In this document: piece after piece, positions 41,137-51,644 of the stretch
Position numbering within the stretch: position 1 is the first letter of the stretch
Layout: every line of letters starts with the position of its first letter
Source: Erinaceus europaeus
Taxonomy: Eukaryota > Chordata > Mammalia > Eulipotyphla > Erinaceidae
Direction: 5' to 3'
Assembly: GCF_950295315.1 (NCBI RefSeq)
Contig: NC_080164.1
Coordinates: 56,081,451 to 56,145,450 of the forward strand
Length of the DNA stretch: 64,000 nt
Notes under the pieces: generated by a model
Told to the model about the DNA's origin: nothing
Databases searched by the model: none
Seen by the model: only the letters and a program-made list of their open reading frames with translations
Position numbers and translations under genes: made by a program

Positions 41137-43271
41137 ACTGGAGTCTTGTGTTATATACTTATAAAATATTTACTACTCTTGGAAAAAAAGTCCTCCAAAT
41201 ATATTGGCACTTATGTATACATATGCACGCATGTACATGCTTTATATATAGATATAGACATATGCACCTGTAAGTAAAATAGTGGTAGAGTGGGAAGAGC
41301 TTTAGGTTTTACCTTGATTATTTTAGTTAGCATAGAAGTTTGAAAATAATTGTCTATATTAATACTTCCTTTCATCAAGTTCCATCTCAGTTAAATCAGC
41401 CTTCACCCTATTCTTTCTCTGAGGGTCTGTTATTCACATAACACTCAGAGGGACACAGTGTAAATTTAGGGACAGTAGTCTTAATCTGAAATCATGACTG
41501 ACAGTCGGCCCCTTTACCTTCACTGAGTTGAGAAGGCTCATTTTTATCTCTTAGTAACTGTTGCACTTGTTGCCTCAGAGTTTTCTCTTCTTCACACTTC
41601 TCCAGTAATCTGCACACACTTCCTTTTTTTAACTTATTTTATATCCTAGAAGATATTAAGTCCAAGAAGCATTTACCCACTGAGTCTACTGAGAAAATGA
41701 CCAGGCAATTTTTTGTTTCAATCTCTGTGTCTCTCTGGAGCACTAGTTCCAGAGGCTGATCAATAGGTTTCATTGTAGACCTCACTGTCTCTAAAAGCAT
41801 TGTGACCTTATCCTGTCTAAAAATAGTATTTGCTCTTGCCTGTAGAACCTTGACCTGTGAAAACCCATTTGGAACATAACTGACATATCTAGTCAGCTGT
41901 ATATCCGAGACATGCTCTGTGAATGAATTCTGTGCAGAACTGTCCAAGTGAACACTATTTTCAAAGGAAAGCAGAGGGGCCAGAAGATAGCCTTGCCATT
42001 TTCAGGGCTTGGGAGCTTTGTCACTGTATGGGAGCATTGCAACACAGAATCTGTCCCCTCTGTTATACAAATAATGAAAAAAAAATTTTTTTTTTTGACT
42101 TAGGAGTAAAGGCCCCAGTGTCCCCAGCAAAAGAAAGCAGTAGAAGGAAGGAAAATAGATACAAGCTCTGAACTCTCAGAGTGCACCTGCTTGCTCTGTG
42201 TAGTGATGGGCCATGTGATGGGGTGAGGGAGATAAGATCTGGGTGGGCAGTCGTGAGTGGTAAGGATCCTGGAGGTTATATTCATTAGGAATTTGGGCTG
42301 AAATGTAGGGTGGTTTTTTTTTTTTTTTTTTAAACAAAGTCTTATGATTCTTTTTAGAGTGTGTGCTTCTCCAAGTGCTTTTTTCCACAACCTTAGTCTT
42401 GAATTTCGATGGAAAGGGTCTTCTGTGATGTGTGACCCAGCTGGAAGAAAGTATTTCTGAGTTAAAAGTAGCTTCCTATTTAATGATAAGGACTTATTAT
42501 CACTCTTGTTAATTTTTTTAGATGTAGTAGTGGTTTTGTGGTTAAAAGACTCTTTATCTTTTAAAAATACACACTGAGGTATTTACTGATGAGCAGATAG
42601 GATGCTTAGGACCAACATAAATAATCCAGTCAGCAGACTTAGTGATAGGGTTACAGATAAAACAAGATTGTTTATGAGCTGTTAATGGTTGAAACTGAAT
42701 GGTAAATATGTGGGGGTTGATTTATGCCAATTTCTGTCATCTTGTATGTATTTGAGATTTCTCCCCCCAAATGAAGATATTGCCTGATTGGTAAAGAACA
42801 AAGTACCTTTACTTGGCAGGTGTTTCTTCTTTGCCAAGAGTTTGGTGTAGAGGGGGTGAGAAAGCTGGTGTCCTATAGGGAAGGAAGTACTTGTAAACTC
42901 CTATCTTGTGTCTGGAAAGTTCACTCATAAGTGAATTACCCTAGAAGTCTTCACCATCTTCTGTTCTTCTGAAAGAAAAGAGATGCTAGAATTTGTGTTG
43001 TATGAAGAAGAGCTGGAGGTAGAGGGTGAATTTTGACATGGGTACTTCCTTTTTGTCATGGTTGGTGTGGGAAAGAAGTTGAGAGGACATGACCACTTGC
43101 ATTTGATAGTGTTGAAGGCAAGGGTCTTGGACTCTAGTCATCTGAGCCCTGACTATTAGAGAAAGATGATTTTTCCTAAGAGGAGGTTGATCATGCTCTA
43201 GTGAAGAATAGTACAAAATATTGCAGTTATGGGAGGACTGGCATGGCATCCTAAAAGTGAAAGAACAGTAC
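41137..43271. other. Intron 2 unique segment
   Basis: No gene or repeat family was recognised apart from T/A runs near 42079-42096 and 42314-42331. Confidence 0.5.
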
Positions 43272-43288
43272 AAAGATTACACAACTGG

Positions 43289-43406
43289 GAGGCCAGGTGG
43301 TGGCACATCTGGTTGAGTGCATATGTTACAATGTGAAAGGACTCATGTTCAAACCTGTGGTCCTCCACCTGCAGGGGGAAAGCTTCGCAAGTAGTGAAGC
43401 AGTCTT

Positions 43407-43443
<37 letters not shown>

Positions 43444-43509
43444 TCCCCTATTACCCCCTCCCCTCTTGATTTCTGGCTGTCTCTATCCAGTAAATAAAGA
43501 AAATTAAAT
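43289..43509 (+). repeat. SINE, type B, sense orientation
   Basis: Full order: GAGGCCAGGTGGTGGCACAT, box B-like GTTCAAACC, CACCTGCAGGGGGAAAGCTT, a pure CT run (43413-43441), TTTCTGGCTGTCTCTATCCA and an A-rich tail. Flanked by AAAGATTACACAACTGG (43272-43288) and AAAGATTACACAGCTGG (43510-43526), one mismatch. Confidence 0.93.
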
Positions 43510-44050
43510 AAAGATTACACAGCTGGAAAGGAGCATTTTGTTTACATGTCTAAGCAATAGTTTGGGCTGTTGCTATGCAGCTCAAAAGTGAGGTCTTAGC
43601 CAGCTAATCACATAGGTGAGGCTGGGATCTGCTGCTTGGAAATTGAGACCAGCTTCCTGGGTTCTCAGGCACAGGACCCACTTGTTCACAAAATGTCTGC
43701 TCCCGATAGCCTCATGCAGAGGCTATTATTAGCAAGTGTCATTCAGTTATCTGAGAGTGGCGCTTTTAGCTGCCATCTGAGTGCCTGACACTTAGGCTTA
43801 CCACAGATTAAATTAAATTTTAGGCTGGGTTTGCTTTGCTGGTGGTAGACAATAGGACCAGCTGTTGTAGAAATATAACCTTCAAAGACCAGAGTTTGCA
43901 CGCATGCATGTGTGTGTGCAACTTTTGAGAGTTCTAAACATGCAGGTGACTCTTGGGTCACTAGGGACCTGATAGGCCACTATTGTGAGAATGGAGAAGG
44001 TGTCATTGTCTGGAAGTTGCTGCTGGCTAAAACAAATCTTATAGAACAAC

Positions 44051-44193
44051 TATTTTATTTATTTATTAATGAGAAGGAGAGGAAGAAAGAGGAAAAAAAA
44101 CAGCTGTCACTTTGGTATATGTGCTGTTGGGAATCAGACTCAGGACCTCATGCTTGAGAGTTCAGCATGACCTCCTGGACCACTGGCTACACC
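44051..44193 (-). repeat. SINE, type D
   Basis: It contains GCTGTTGGGAATCAGACTCA and GGACCTCATGCTTGAGAGTT, shared with the copy at 55942-56126. Diverged at the tRNA-like head. Confidence 0.7.
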
Positions 44194-45950
44194 TTTTTTC
44201 TCTTCTTCCTATTCCATACCTTCTCCCCAGATTTATGCACATTCTCTCCATATTCATATCCCCTTCCCCCATGATTGGTTGAGTGCACTAATAGTTTTTC
44301 TGACTTGCTTTTGCCCTGCCGATTTAAAGAAGTAGTATCCATATCTGGAATAAACTTTTATTCTTTGAACATTCATGCCTGTGCTTTTCTACAAAGAAGG
44401 GACTAGACTGGCATAAAGACACCAAAGGAAATCAACAGAAAAAGATAGATAGTCAGGGGCTCACTGCAGTCTGATGACTAAGTTAATCTTGTGGGGGTAG
44501 AAGGCAGGGCTTCTGGCTGCTGCTCCCTTGTCTTGCTCTCTCAGGCCTATAGAAGAGACCCAACGGCCAGACCAGTGTGAGGGTGGGGGCAAGTATGCTT
44601 GTTTCTACACAAAGTTCTTTGCTCTCCTTGGTGCATTCGATACTTGTTTTGGTTATTCCTGTGATCTTTATGCCTCTTCCTGTTGGAACAGAGCAAAGCA
44701 GTTCACATCAGCATCACTTATTTAAAATTCTTCAGAAAGCTGTGGGGATAATTTACCTTTATTATAAAACTAATGCAAATTTGTACATTATTCCACTGAA
44801 GGGCAATGCTCTTTACTTTTATAATCTAGATTTTAAAAATTCCATGGCACTTTCTTTCAGTTCCTCAGACTCCAGAATATAACTCACTGATTAGTAATAC
44901 ATTATGCAAATAATTCAGTTTACATATCCAAATACTGTTTTGCATCATTCACACCTCATGTCTTGGGAAAAAAAAAAGTGAAATGTTTCCTCAAAATAAA
45001 CAAAACCTGCAGAAGAATTTATTGTAAGGGTGAAAATTAAAGAGGCACCAATTTGTCTGGGAACTTTTGAGGAAAATTTTAATCCTCTTGTATAAATAGT
45101 TCTGCAAGGTGTTTTTTTTTTTTTTTTTTTTTGGCTATCTATAGAACATGATATGCAAGGTAGACTGCTATTTTTGACTTTTCAATTTTTTGGGAAAAAA
45201 GAAGCCATACACTATTACATCAGATAGATATTTCTGCACATATACAAACTGTCACAAGTAAAATTCTAGGTTGAAGTATTCGAAGAAGGTAAAATAATTG
45301 TTCAGCAGTGACATGCCTTTTTTCTGTCAGAGATTGGGGAGAAAATATAGATGCAAACTTTTTAATACTCTCTGTTTAAGAGAAGGGTAGCTCAGTAAAT
45401 ATAGTCATGGATGCTCAAGTTATAGATTAGCAAATGGCAATGATGTACAAAACATTTTTTTTCAGTATTTTAAAATCATCCTTAGAGTAGTTCAGGAGAA
45501 TACAGGAATATCTCTGAGCCCTTGTTTGAGTAAGCATATTCCCGTGACCACGTGAATGTCTAAACATGAATGCCTTTGACTTTATGTGTTAGTGTAGAAG
45601 TGACCTCAGAAATCTACATAGGTTTCTAGTGGTTTCCATCTCAGTCTGGAGCATTTGCTCACAGTTGTTGCTGAGCATGTCAAATATCAGGAGGAATTTC
45701 CCCTGGAAGGAAGGACAGAAGGAAAGGAAGAAAGCAAGTAACTACCTTGTTTTTTTCTTTGTTGTCATCTTTCTTATATGATACACCACACCCACCTCTC
45801 TGAACAAGTTATAGACACATTTTTGGCACTGCCTAAGGTAAATGTTCCAACATGTTTTTAATCTTTAACTTTCATATGCTTAAAAGTCAGATGTATTGAG
45901 TTTCAGCTGCCTGGAGATAGTTCAGGGCATAACACCTGACAGGTGTCATT
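44194..45950. other. Intron 2 unique segment
   Basis: AT-rich sequence with a T run (45113-45132). No feature recognised. Confidence 0.5.
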
Positions 45951-46166
45951 TTTTAAAAGTAATTTTTTATTTTCTTCATTTATTTGATAGAGACAGCCAG
46001 AAACTGAGAGGAAGGGGGATATAGAAGGGGAGAGAGACAGAGACACCTGAAGCACTGCTTTACCACTTGAGATGTTTTCCGCCTGCAAGTGGAGACTGGC
46101 AGCTTGAACCTTGGTCCTTGCACATTGTAACATGTGCACTCAACTGGTGTGCTACCATCTGGCCCC
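45951..46166 (-). repeat. SINE, type B
   Basis: It shows ATTTGATAGAGACAGCCAGA, CACTGCTTTACCACTTGAG, GCAGCTTGAACCTTGGTCC and CACTCAACTGGTGTGCTACC. Confidence 0.88.
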
Positions 46167-46473
46167 CAGATGTAATGCTTTATGTCTCTCAATATGGAGT
46201 TTATAGAATAAAAAGGCCACAAACATGCCTTAAGGATACCCACATACCAAGCATGAAGTATACTTAGCTTCCCTTTCTTGTCCCACATTCACACCTACTT
46301 TTTTTTTTTTTGTATATGTATTCTAATGAAGTGGGGTGTTGGTGTACTTGTGAGACAAACTTCTTGGACTAATATTACCTACCTGGGTGTCAGGAGTGAG
46401 GAGTCTCCCTTATCTTCCTTGCTTTCTAGAGTAGAGAGATATGTACCATACTTCTTTAAAAGAATGAACTCTC

Positions 46474-46679
46474 TGAGCCAGGTGGTGGCACACCTGGTTA
46501 AGTGCTCATTTATAGTGCACAAGGACCCAAGTTTAAGCCCTTGGCCCCCATCTGCGGGGGGAAAGCTTCACAAGTGGTGAAGCAGGTCTGCAGGCGACTG
46601 TCTTCTTTCCTTCTCTATCTCTTTCTCCCTTCTCAATTTCTCTCTGTAATAATAATAATATAATAACAATAATATAATT
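46474..46679 (+). repeat. SINE, type B, sense orientation
   Basis: GAGCCAGGTGGTGGCACACC, GGGGGGAAAGCTTCACAAGT and GGTGAAGCAGGTCTGCAGG are followed by a CT-rich part and an ATAATA-type tail. Confidence 0.88.
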
Positions 46680-47117
46680 AATCGCTTCAGATTTGGTGTA
46701 GGTACTATGAATTTAGGTCAGAACTTTAATGATGGAAGTCCAGTATCATGTAGCATCAATAACTACCACAGTGGAGAACTGCATCTTGATCTTTGATGTT
46801 TTGCTCACTGAGCAGTATTTGCCCAGTATGACTTGAGCTTAAATAATAAGTACTGGGTCCTCAGGATGCTCTGCAGCACCCTCTCTTACATTCTGGTTCT
46901 GGGTAAACTTTTAGGGGTAGCTATTGCACCTAGTAGGCTCTTAAAATTTTCCTCACCACCGTCTCTGGTAGGTTGTATATAGTGTTAGCTCATCCTTGTT
47001 CTAGTGTGTGGTGAGTTTCTGGCTGAGGGTGAAGTTTTCATATTTGCTGCTACCTCACATGTCCATGCATGTGATAAACTGATAGTCCTACGCTCATGTC
47101 CTCCCATTTGCAATTTA

Positions 47118-47296
47118 TGGCTGGGCCACACACTTCCCCTCCCCCCTTTCTCTCAATAGAGAAGCAGAGAGAAAAAGAGACAGTGAAAGAGGCCACAGCA
47201 CCAAAGCTTCCTTCAGTGTGGTGGGGTCCAGGCTCAAACCTGGGTCATACACATGACAAAGCATCACACTATCCAAGTGAGCTATTTCTCTGGCTG
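47118..47296 (-). repeat. SINE, type E
   Basis: It carries CACAGCACCAAAGCTTCCTT, GGCTCAAACCTGGGTCA and CTATCCAAGTGAGCTATTTC. A related older copy lies at 63385-63539. Confidence 0.7.
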
Positions 47297-47843
47297 TGGG
47301 CCCCATCTCTTAATTCTCCACTCCAGTAAGCATATTGGAATTCGGGTGAGTTGGAATGTCATTTTACAGGCATGAAATTGAGTTTTCCTTATCGCTGACA
47401 CTTAAGAAAGTAATTTTTATTAGTCTGAGTAGTAACAGGAGTTTTGGACTCATTTTACAGTGAGCTTTAACATACTCATGGGTAACCGAACATCTGATCT
47501 GTCTCTGTCTGACACCAACAGGGGGACCCAGACAAAGTCATTCCAGACCTAGCCTTATTGGAAGGGAGTCTAAATAGTGAAAACCTAGGTCCAGTTTTGT
47601 ATTTTCTTAAGATAAACTCAAGTAATTATTTTCAAATATTTCAGAAGAATCTCTCATGTCCTAAAGTTGATGTTTCTTTTTAGGACAAGGTTCTTGTTCC
47701 TCACTGGCCACAGTGAAGAATCACAGAAGAAAGTAGAAGTCTTTGAGTATAGACATTTTCCTTTGTGAAAGGGGGAAAGTGAGTATTTCCTGAGTATCTT
47801 CTGTGTAGGCATAATACTATAAAGCTTTTTACCCTCTCATTTT

Positions 47844-47975
47844 ATTTATTTTATTTTAATGAGAAAGAGACAAGAGCACTGCTCAGCTCTGGCATATGGT
47901 GGTGTGGGAGATTGAACCTGGGACCTTGGAGCCTTATCTTTTGCATAATCACTATGCAGTCTTCCCAGCCCAAAT
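47844..47975 (-). repeat. SINE, type C (first of three stacked insertions)
   Basis: It contains GCTCAGCTCTGGCATATGGT, GAGATTGAACCTGGGACC and GCATAATCACTATGC. ACCCTCTCATTTT precedes it at 47831-47843. Confidence 0.82.
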
Positions 47976-48139
47976 ATTTTATTTATTTTTAATGAGAGAT
48001 ACAGAAAAAAAGATACAGGGATATTTAGAGACCACTGCTCAGCTCTGGTTTATGATGGTTCTGGGGATTGAACTTGGGGACCTTGGAGCTTTAGGCATGA
48101 AAATCTTTTGCATAACCATCACACTATCTTCCCAAACCC
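47976..48139 (-). repeat. SINE, type C (second of three stacked insertions)
   Basis: It contains GACCACTGCTCAGCTCTGGT, GGGATTGAACTTGGGGA and GCATAACCATCACACTATCT, and is followed by another ACCCTCTCATTTT at 48140-48152. Confidence 0.85.
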
Positions 48140-48152
48140 ACCCTCTCATTTT

Positions 48153-48440
48153 TATTTTTTTTTTAATATTTATGTATTTATTCCCTTTTGTTGCCCTTGT
48201 TTTTTTATTGTTGTAGTTATTGTCATTGATGTCGTCGTTGTTGGATAGAACAGAGAGAAATAGAGGAGGGAAGACACAGAGGGGGAGAGAAAGACAGACA
48301 CCTGCAGACCTGCTTCACCTCCTGTGAAGTGACTCCCCTGCAGGTGGGGAGCCGGGGGCTCGAACCGGCATCCCTCGGCCGGTCCTTGGCTTTGCACCAC
48401 GTGCACTTAACCCGCTGCACTACCACTGGACTCCTGTCCC
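48153..48440 (-). repeat. SINE, type A (third of three stacked insertions)
   Basis: A near full-length type A copy with GGGGGCTCGAACCGGCATCC as the B-box region, flanked by ACCCTCTCATTTT at 48140-48152 and 48441-48453. Confidence 0.93.
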
Positions 48441-48445
48441 ACCCT

Positions 48446-48560
48446 CTCATTTTACAGATGGAGTAGATTGAGACTGAGAGAGGGGAGTTGTGGCCACTCA
48501 GTAGGTAGTGACATAATTGGCTCAGAGCCTAGGTCTCAAGCTTTCATTCCTGGCTGTCTG
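48446..48560 (-). repeat. MIR, ancient SINE remnant
   Basis: CTCATTTTACAGATGGAG, GACTGAGAGAGGGGAGTTG, CACTCAGTAGGTAGTG and GAGCCTAGGTCTCAAGC follow reverse MIR order. It supplied the target of the three stacked SINEs. Confidence 0.75.
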
Positions 48561-48938
48561 TGCCAATTTATACAGTTTCTCCTTACCCAGCATAATCCAG
48601 AGTACTTGTCCACATCCCTTCTACTGCTGAAAACCCACATTATTCTGATCACTTTTATGTGTGAAATCTGGAATCGAGTCCAGATCTGGACCTTTGTTGA
48701 TGAGGGTCCTGGAGTTCTCTGGGCACTGTGAATTAATGGATGCCATGGCAAAGCCCAAACAGCATGAGCACCCAGCATCACAGCTGCAGGGAACATTCAT
48801 GCTGCTGTGTGCATGCATTGTGCCTGCTTCGTTACCCTGTGTTCTCTGCACTTTCAGGTAGGAATCCCTACCACAGTCCCTGTCGGGTTTCCCATGATGT
48901 GCCACTTCATTGGTTGATATTTGTACATGTGGGATAGC

Positions 48939-49402
48939 TTTTTTTTTTTTTGCCTTCAGGGTTATCTCTGGTTCTTGGTGCCAGTACTATGAATCCATCA
49001 TTCCTGATGACCACCTTTGCTTTCCTTTCCTTTCCTTTCCTTTCCTTTCCTTTCCTTTCCTTTCCTTTCCTTTCCTTTCCTTTCCTTTCCTTTCCTTTCC
49101 TTTCCTTTCCTTTCCCTCTTTCTTTCTTTGTATCTTTCTTCTCCTTCTCCTTCTCCCTCTTCTTCTGTTGCCTCCTCTTCTACTGTTACTCATTCTCCTT
49201 CTATTTTATTAGATATGATAGATAGCAATTGAAAGGGAAAGGAGAGACAGACAGGGCGAGAGAAAGACATACCTGCATGCCTGCTTCACCACTCATGAAG
49301 CATCCCCACTGCAGGTGGGGAGCGGCGGCTTGAACCTGGTCCTTGTGCATAGTACTATGCGCACTTAACTAGGTGTGCCACTGCCCAACCCCCACTTGGT
49401 TT
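48939..49402 (-). repeat. composite SINE with 3' module and (CTTTC)n expansion
   Basis: T run (48939-48951), a module GCCTTCAGG...CCTGATGAC (48952-49012), about 19 pure CTTTC units (49018-49115), CT-rich degenerate sequence, then a type A/B body and head (CCACTGCAGGTGGGGAGCGG, GGCTTGAACCTGG). The flanks TTGTACATGTGGGATAG and TTGGACATATGGGGTAG look like a diverged duplication. Confidence 0.8.
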
Positions 49403-50990
49403 GGACATATGGGGTAGATAGATTGGGGTACCCTTTTGGGCAGGTGGGTGTTGAGAATTAATCAGCCCAACTTCCTTCATCATATAGATTCTATATTTAG
49501 AGACATGTCTGCATAGCAAGAAATTCTTCCTTTCATCTGCCTTACTCCCTTATGTTTCTCCTTCACCATTTCTTCTTCTTCATTCCTGAAAATGATAGAA
49601 TAGCTCATTTTGAAGTTTGGGCTGCAGCTCCTCATGTTTTAGTAGGTTTTTTTTTGTTTGTTTGTTTTGCTTTGCTCCCTGCCACTGCTGCTTCTTGAAT
49701 AATCTCTATTGAACTTGAACTCATAGATTGTTGTCTTTTAACCCACTTAATACTTTCTCACCTTCTTTTAGAAGCTTCTGGTTTCTCAGGTCTTTTACTT
49801 AATCACTTCTGATTACTATAGAGTATGGCATGGCACCAAAGTGTTTTCCACACTCCTCACTCCTAGTACTCTGCACTTGAGTCTCGCCTGCTTTTTAAAA
49901 GCTTGTGTTTCATTGATGACTCAGTACCAGTTTGATGAACACTAGCCTAGCTCTTCATTGGCTCTCTTTGAGTGCTGTTAAACTTTCATTCCTAACTGCC
50001 TTGATGCCACACTTCTTCCTCCACAGTAGCCCTCTCTACCCATGTCCGTATTGAACTTAGTTCCTTACTCCTCCCCCAGGTTCCCTGACCACCTCTCTGC
50101 TTCACCAGGTGACGGAGAATTATGATCCTGTCTCTGAAGGTGCCTCCTCCCTCTTGGCTCCTCTCCCAGTGACAACTTCATGGAGGCTGAGAAATACAGT
50201 GAGTGCCCTTTCTTGCCTCACTTACTGCTGGGGAGAGAGCTGTTCATAACTTTCCACTGACATCTGGAGAATTTAGGCTTTGGAGGATCAGTGCCCATAT
50301 TCCCTGGGAGCTTAACAAGCCAAGTCTTTTTTGAGTTTCCAGCACAATCTGCATTATAATAATAGGAGTTAGTCATTGTGCATAACAGTAAAACAGTATC
50401 CCAGTGCAAGTAATAAGCACAACTTTTCTGTATGCTGGGGTAAGGAGAGGTGACAGTGTGTGTAGGATGGCAGGAAAAGCATTACAGACCTGGGAAAGCA
50501 TTTGAGAGCACACAAATACGGTATGAGTAATCTCAGGCTCATAGCTACAAGGCTAGGTTTTCAGTCCCTACCTCCCTTATTTAAACCCCAATTCAGTCAG
50601 TTAAGACATAGGTAAAGTGTGAAGGGGAAGGACCTCTAAGATGCCAGAGTGTAGTTCAGGACTCCTTGTGGGTGTTGACCCAGGGGAGCCCAGAGAACAT
50701 CCCCTGACTGAAAATTTCATGGAATGACTTGTTTACTTCCCATTTTGCCCAACCCAGAGGTGACTCGGTAATCCCCACAGCATGACCTCATAGTGAACTA
50801 AGTGGCCTGGGAACTTCTGCCTCCACTCAAGTAAGGAGGTGAAGTGAGGAAGCAGGGAAGAGATCAAGAGTCAGTTGGCAAGCTCACTGTCTGCATCTTA
50901 GGCTGCTCCCATCTGCCCCTCTGGTCAGCATCACATTCTCCTTGTTGGAAAGTGCTGGACTGTGCTTCAAGGAAGAGAGGCAGCTTAGTT
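49403..50990. other. Intron 2 unique segment
   Basis: No gene or clear repeat was recognised. Confidence 0.5.
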
Positions 50991-51003
50991 CCGTGATGTT
51001 TCT

Positions 51004-51234
51004 GTTGCCCTGGTTTTTTATCATTGTGGTTATTATTATTGTTGTCATTGATGTCATTGTTGTTGGATAGGACAGAGAGAAATGGAGGAGGGGAAGACAG
51101 AGGGGGAGAGAAAGACAGACACCTGCAGACCTGCTTTGCCTGTGAAGTCACCCCCCTGCAGTTTGGGGGGGGCTCAAACGGGGATCCTTACACCCGTCCT
51201 TGCACTTCACACCGTACCGTTCACCCCCCCCCCC
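51004..51234 (-). repeat. SINE, type A, with 13-bp target-site duplication
   Basis: The type A order is present but the middle has lost bases (CTTTGCCTGTGAAGTCACCC) and the head ends in a C run. CCGTGATGTTTCT flanks it at 50991-51003 and 51235-51247. Confidence 0.92.
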
Positions 51235-51340
51235 CCGTGATGTTTCTATATCACTTCCCCTGATCCCAATCCCCAACCCAAAGCATTTATCCAAGTAACT
51301 AAAGCTGCATGAGTGGGGACCCGATGGAGGGCTGACTTTT

Positions 51341-51631
51341 TTTTAAATACCTTATTTATTTATTCCCTCTTGTTGCCCTTGTTTTATTATTGTAGTTAAT
51401 ATTGTTGTTATTGATGTTGTTGTTATTGGATAGGACAGAGAGAAATGGAGAGAGGAAGGGAAGACAGAGGAGGAGAGAAAGAAAGACACCTGCAGACCTG
51501 CTTCACCACCTGTGAAGCGACTCCCCTGCAGGTGGGGATCTGGGGGCTCGAACTGGGATCCTTACTCCGGTCCTTGTGCTTTTACGCCACGCCACCAGCG
51601 CTTAACCCGCTGTTCTACAGTCGGACTCCTA
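51341..51631 (-). repeat. SINE, type A
   Basis: A near full-length copy: TATTTATTCCCTCTTGTTGC to CAGTCGGACTCCT. GAGGGCTGACTTTTT before it and GAGGGCTGATTTTT after it form a likely duplication. Confidence 0.93.
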
Positions 51632-51644
51632 GAGGGCTGATTTT

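Noticed and set aside
48171..48437. tRNA gene suggested by A/B-box-like sequence
   Set aside because: The tRNA-like head is joined to a SINE body and tail and recurs many times; no intact cloverleaf expected.
49018..49115. CRISPR-like or protein-coding repeat array
   Set aside because: A simple pentanucleotide microsatellite in a mammalian SINE; no spacers, and the Phe/Leu/Ser-rich frames are artefacts.
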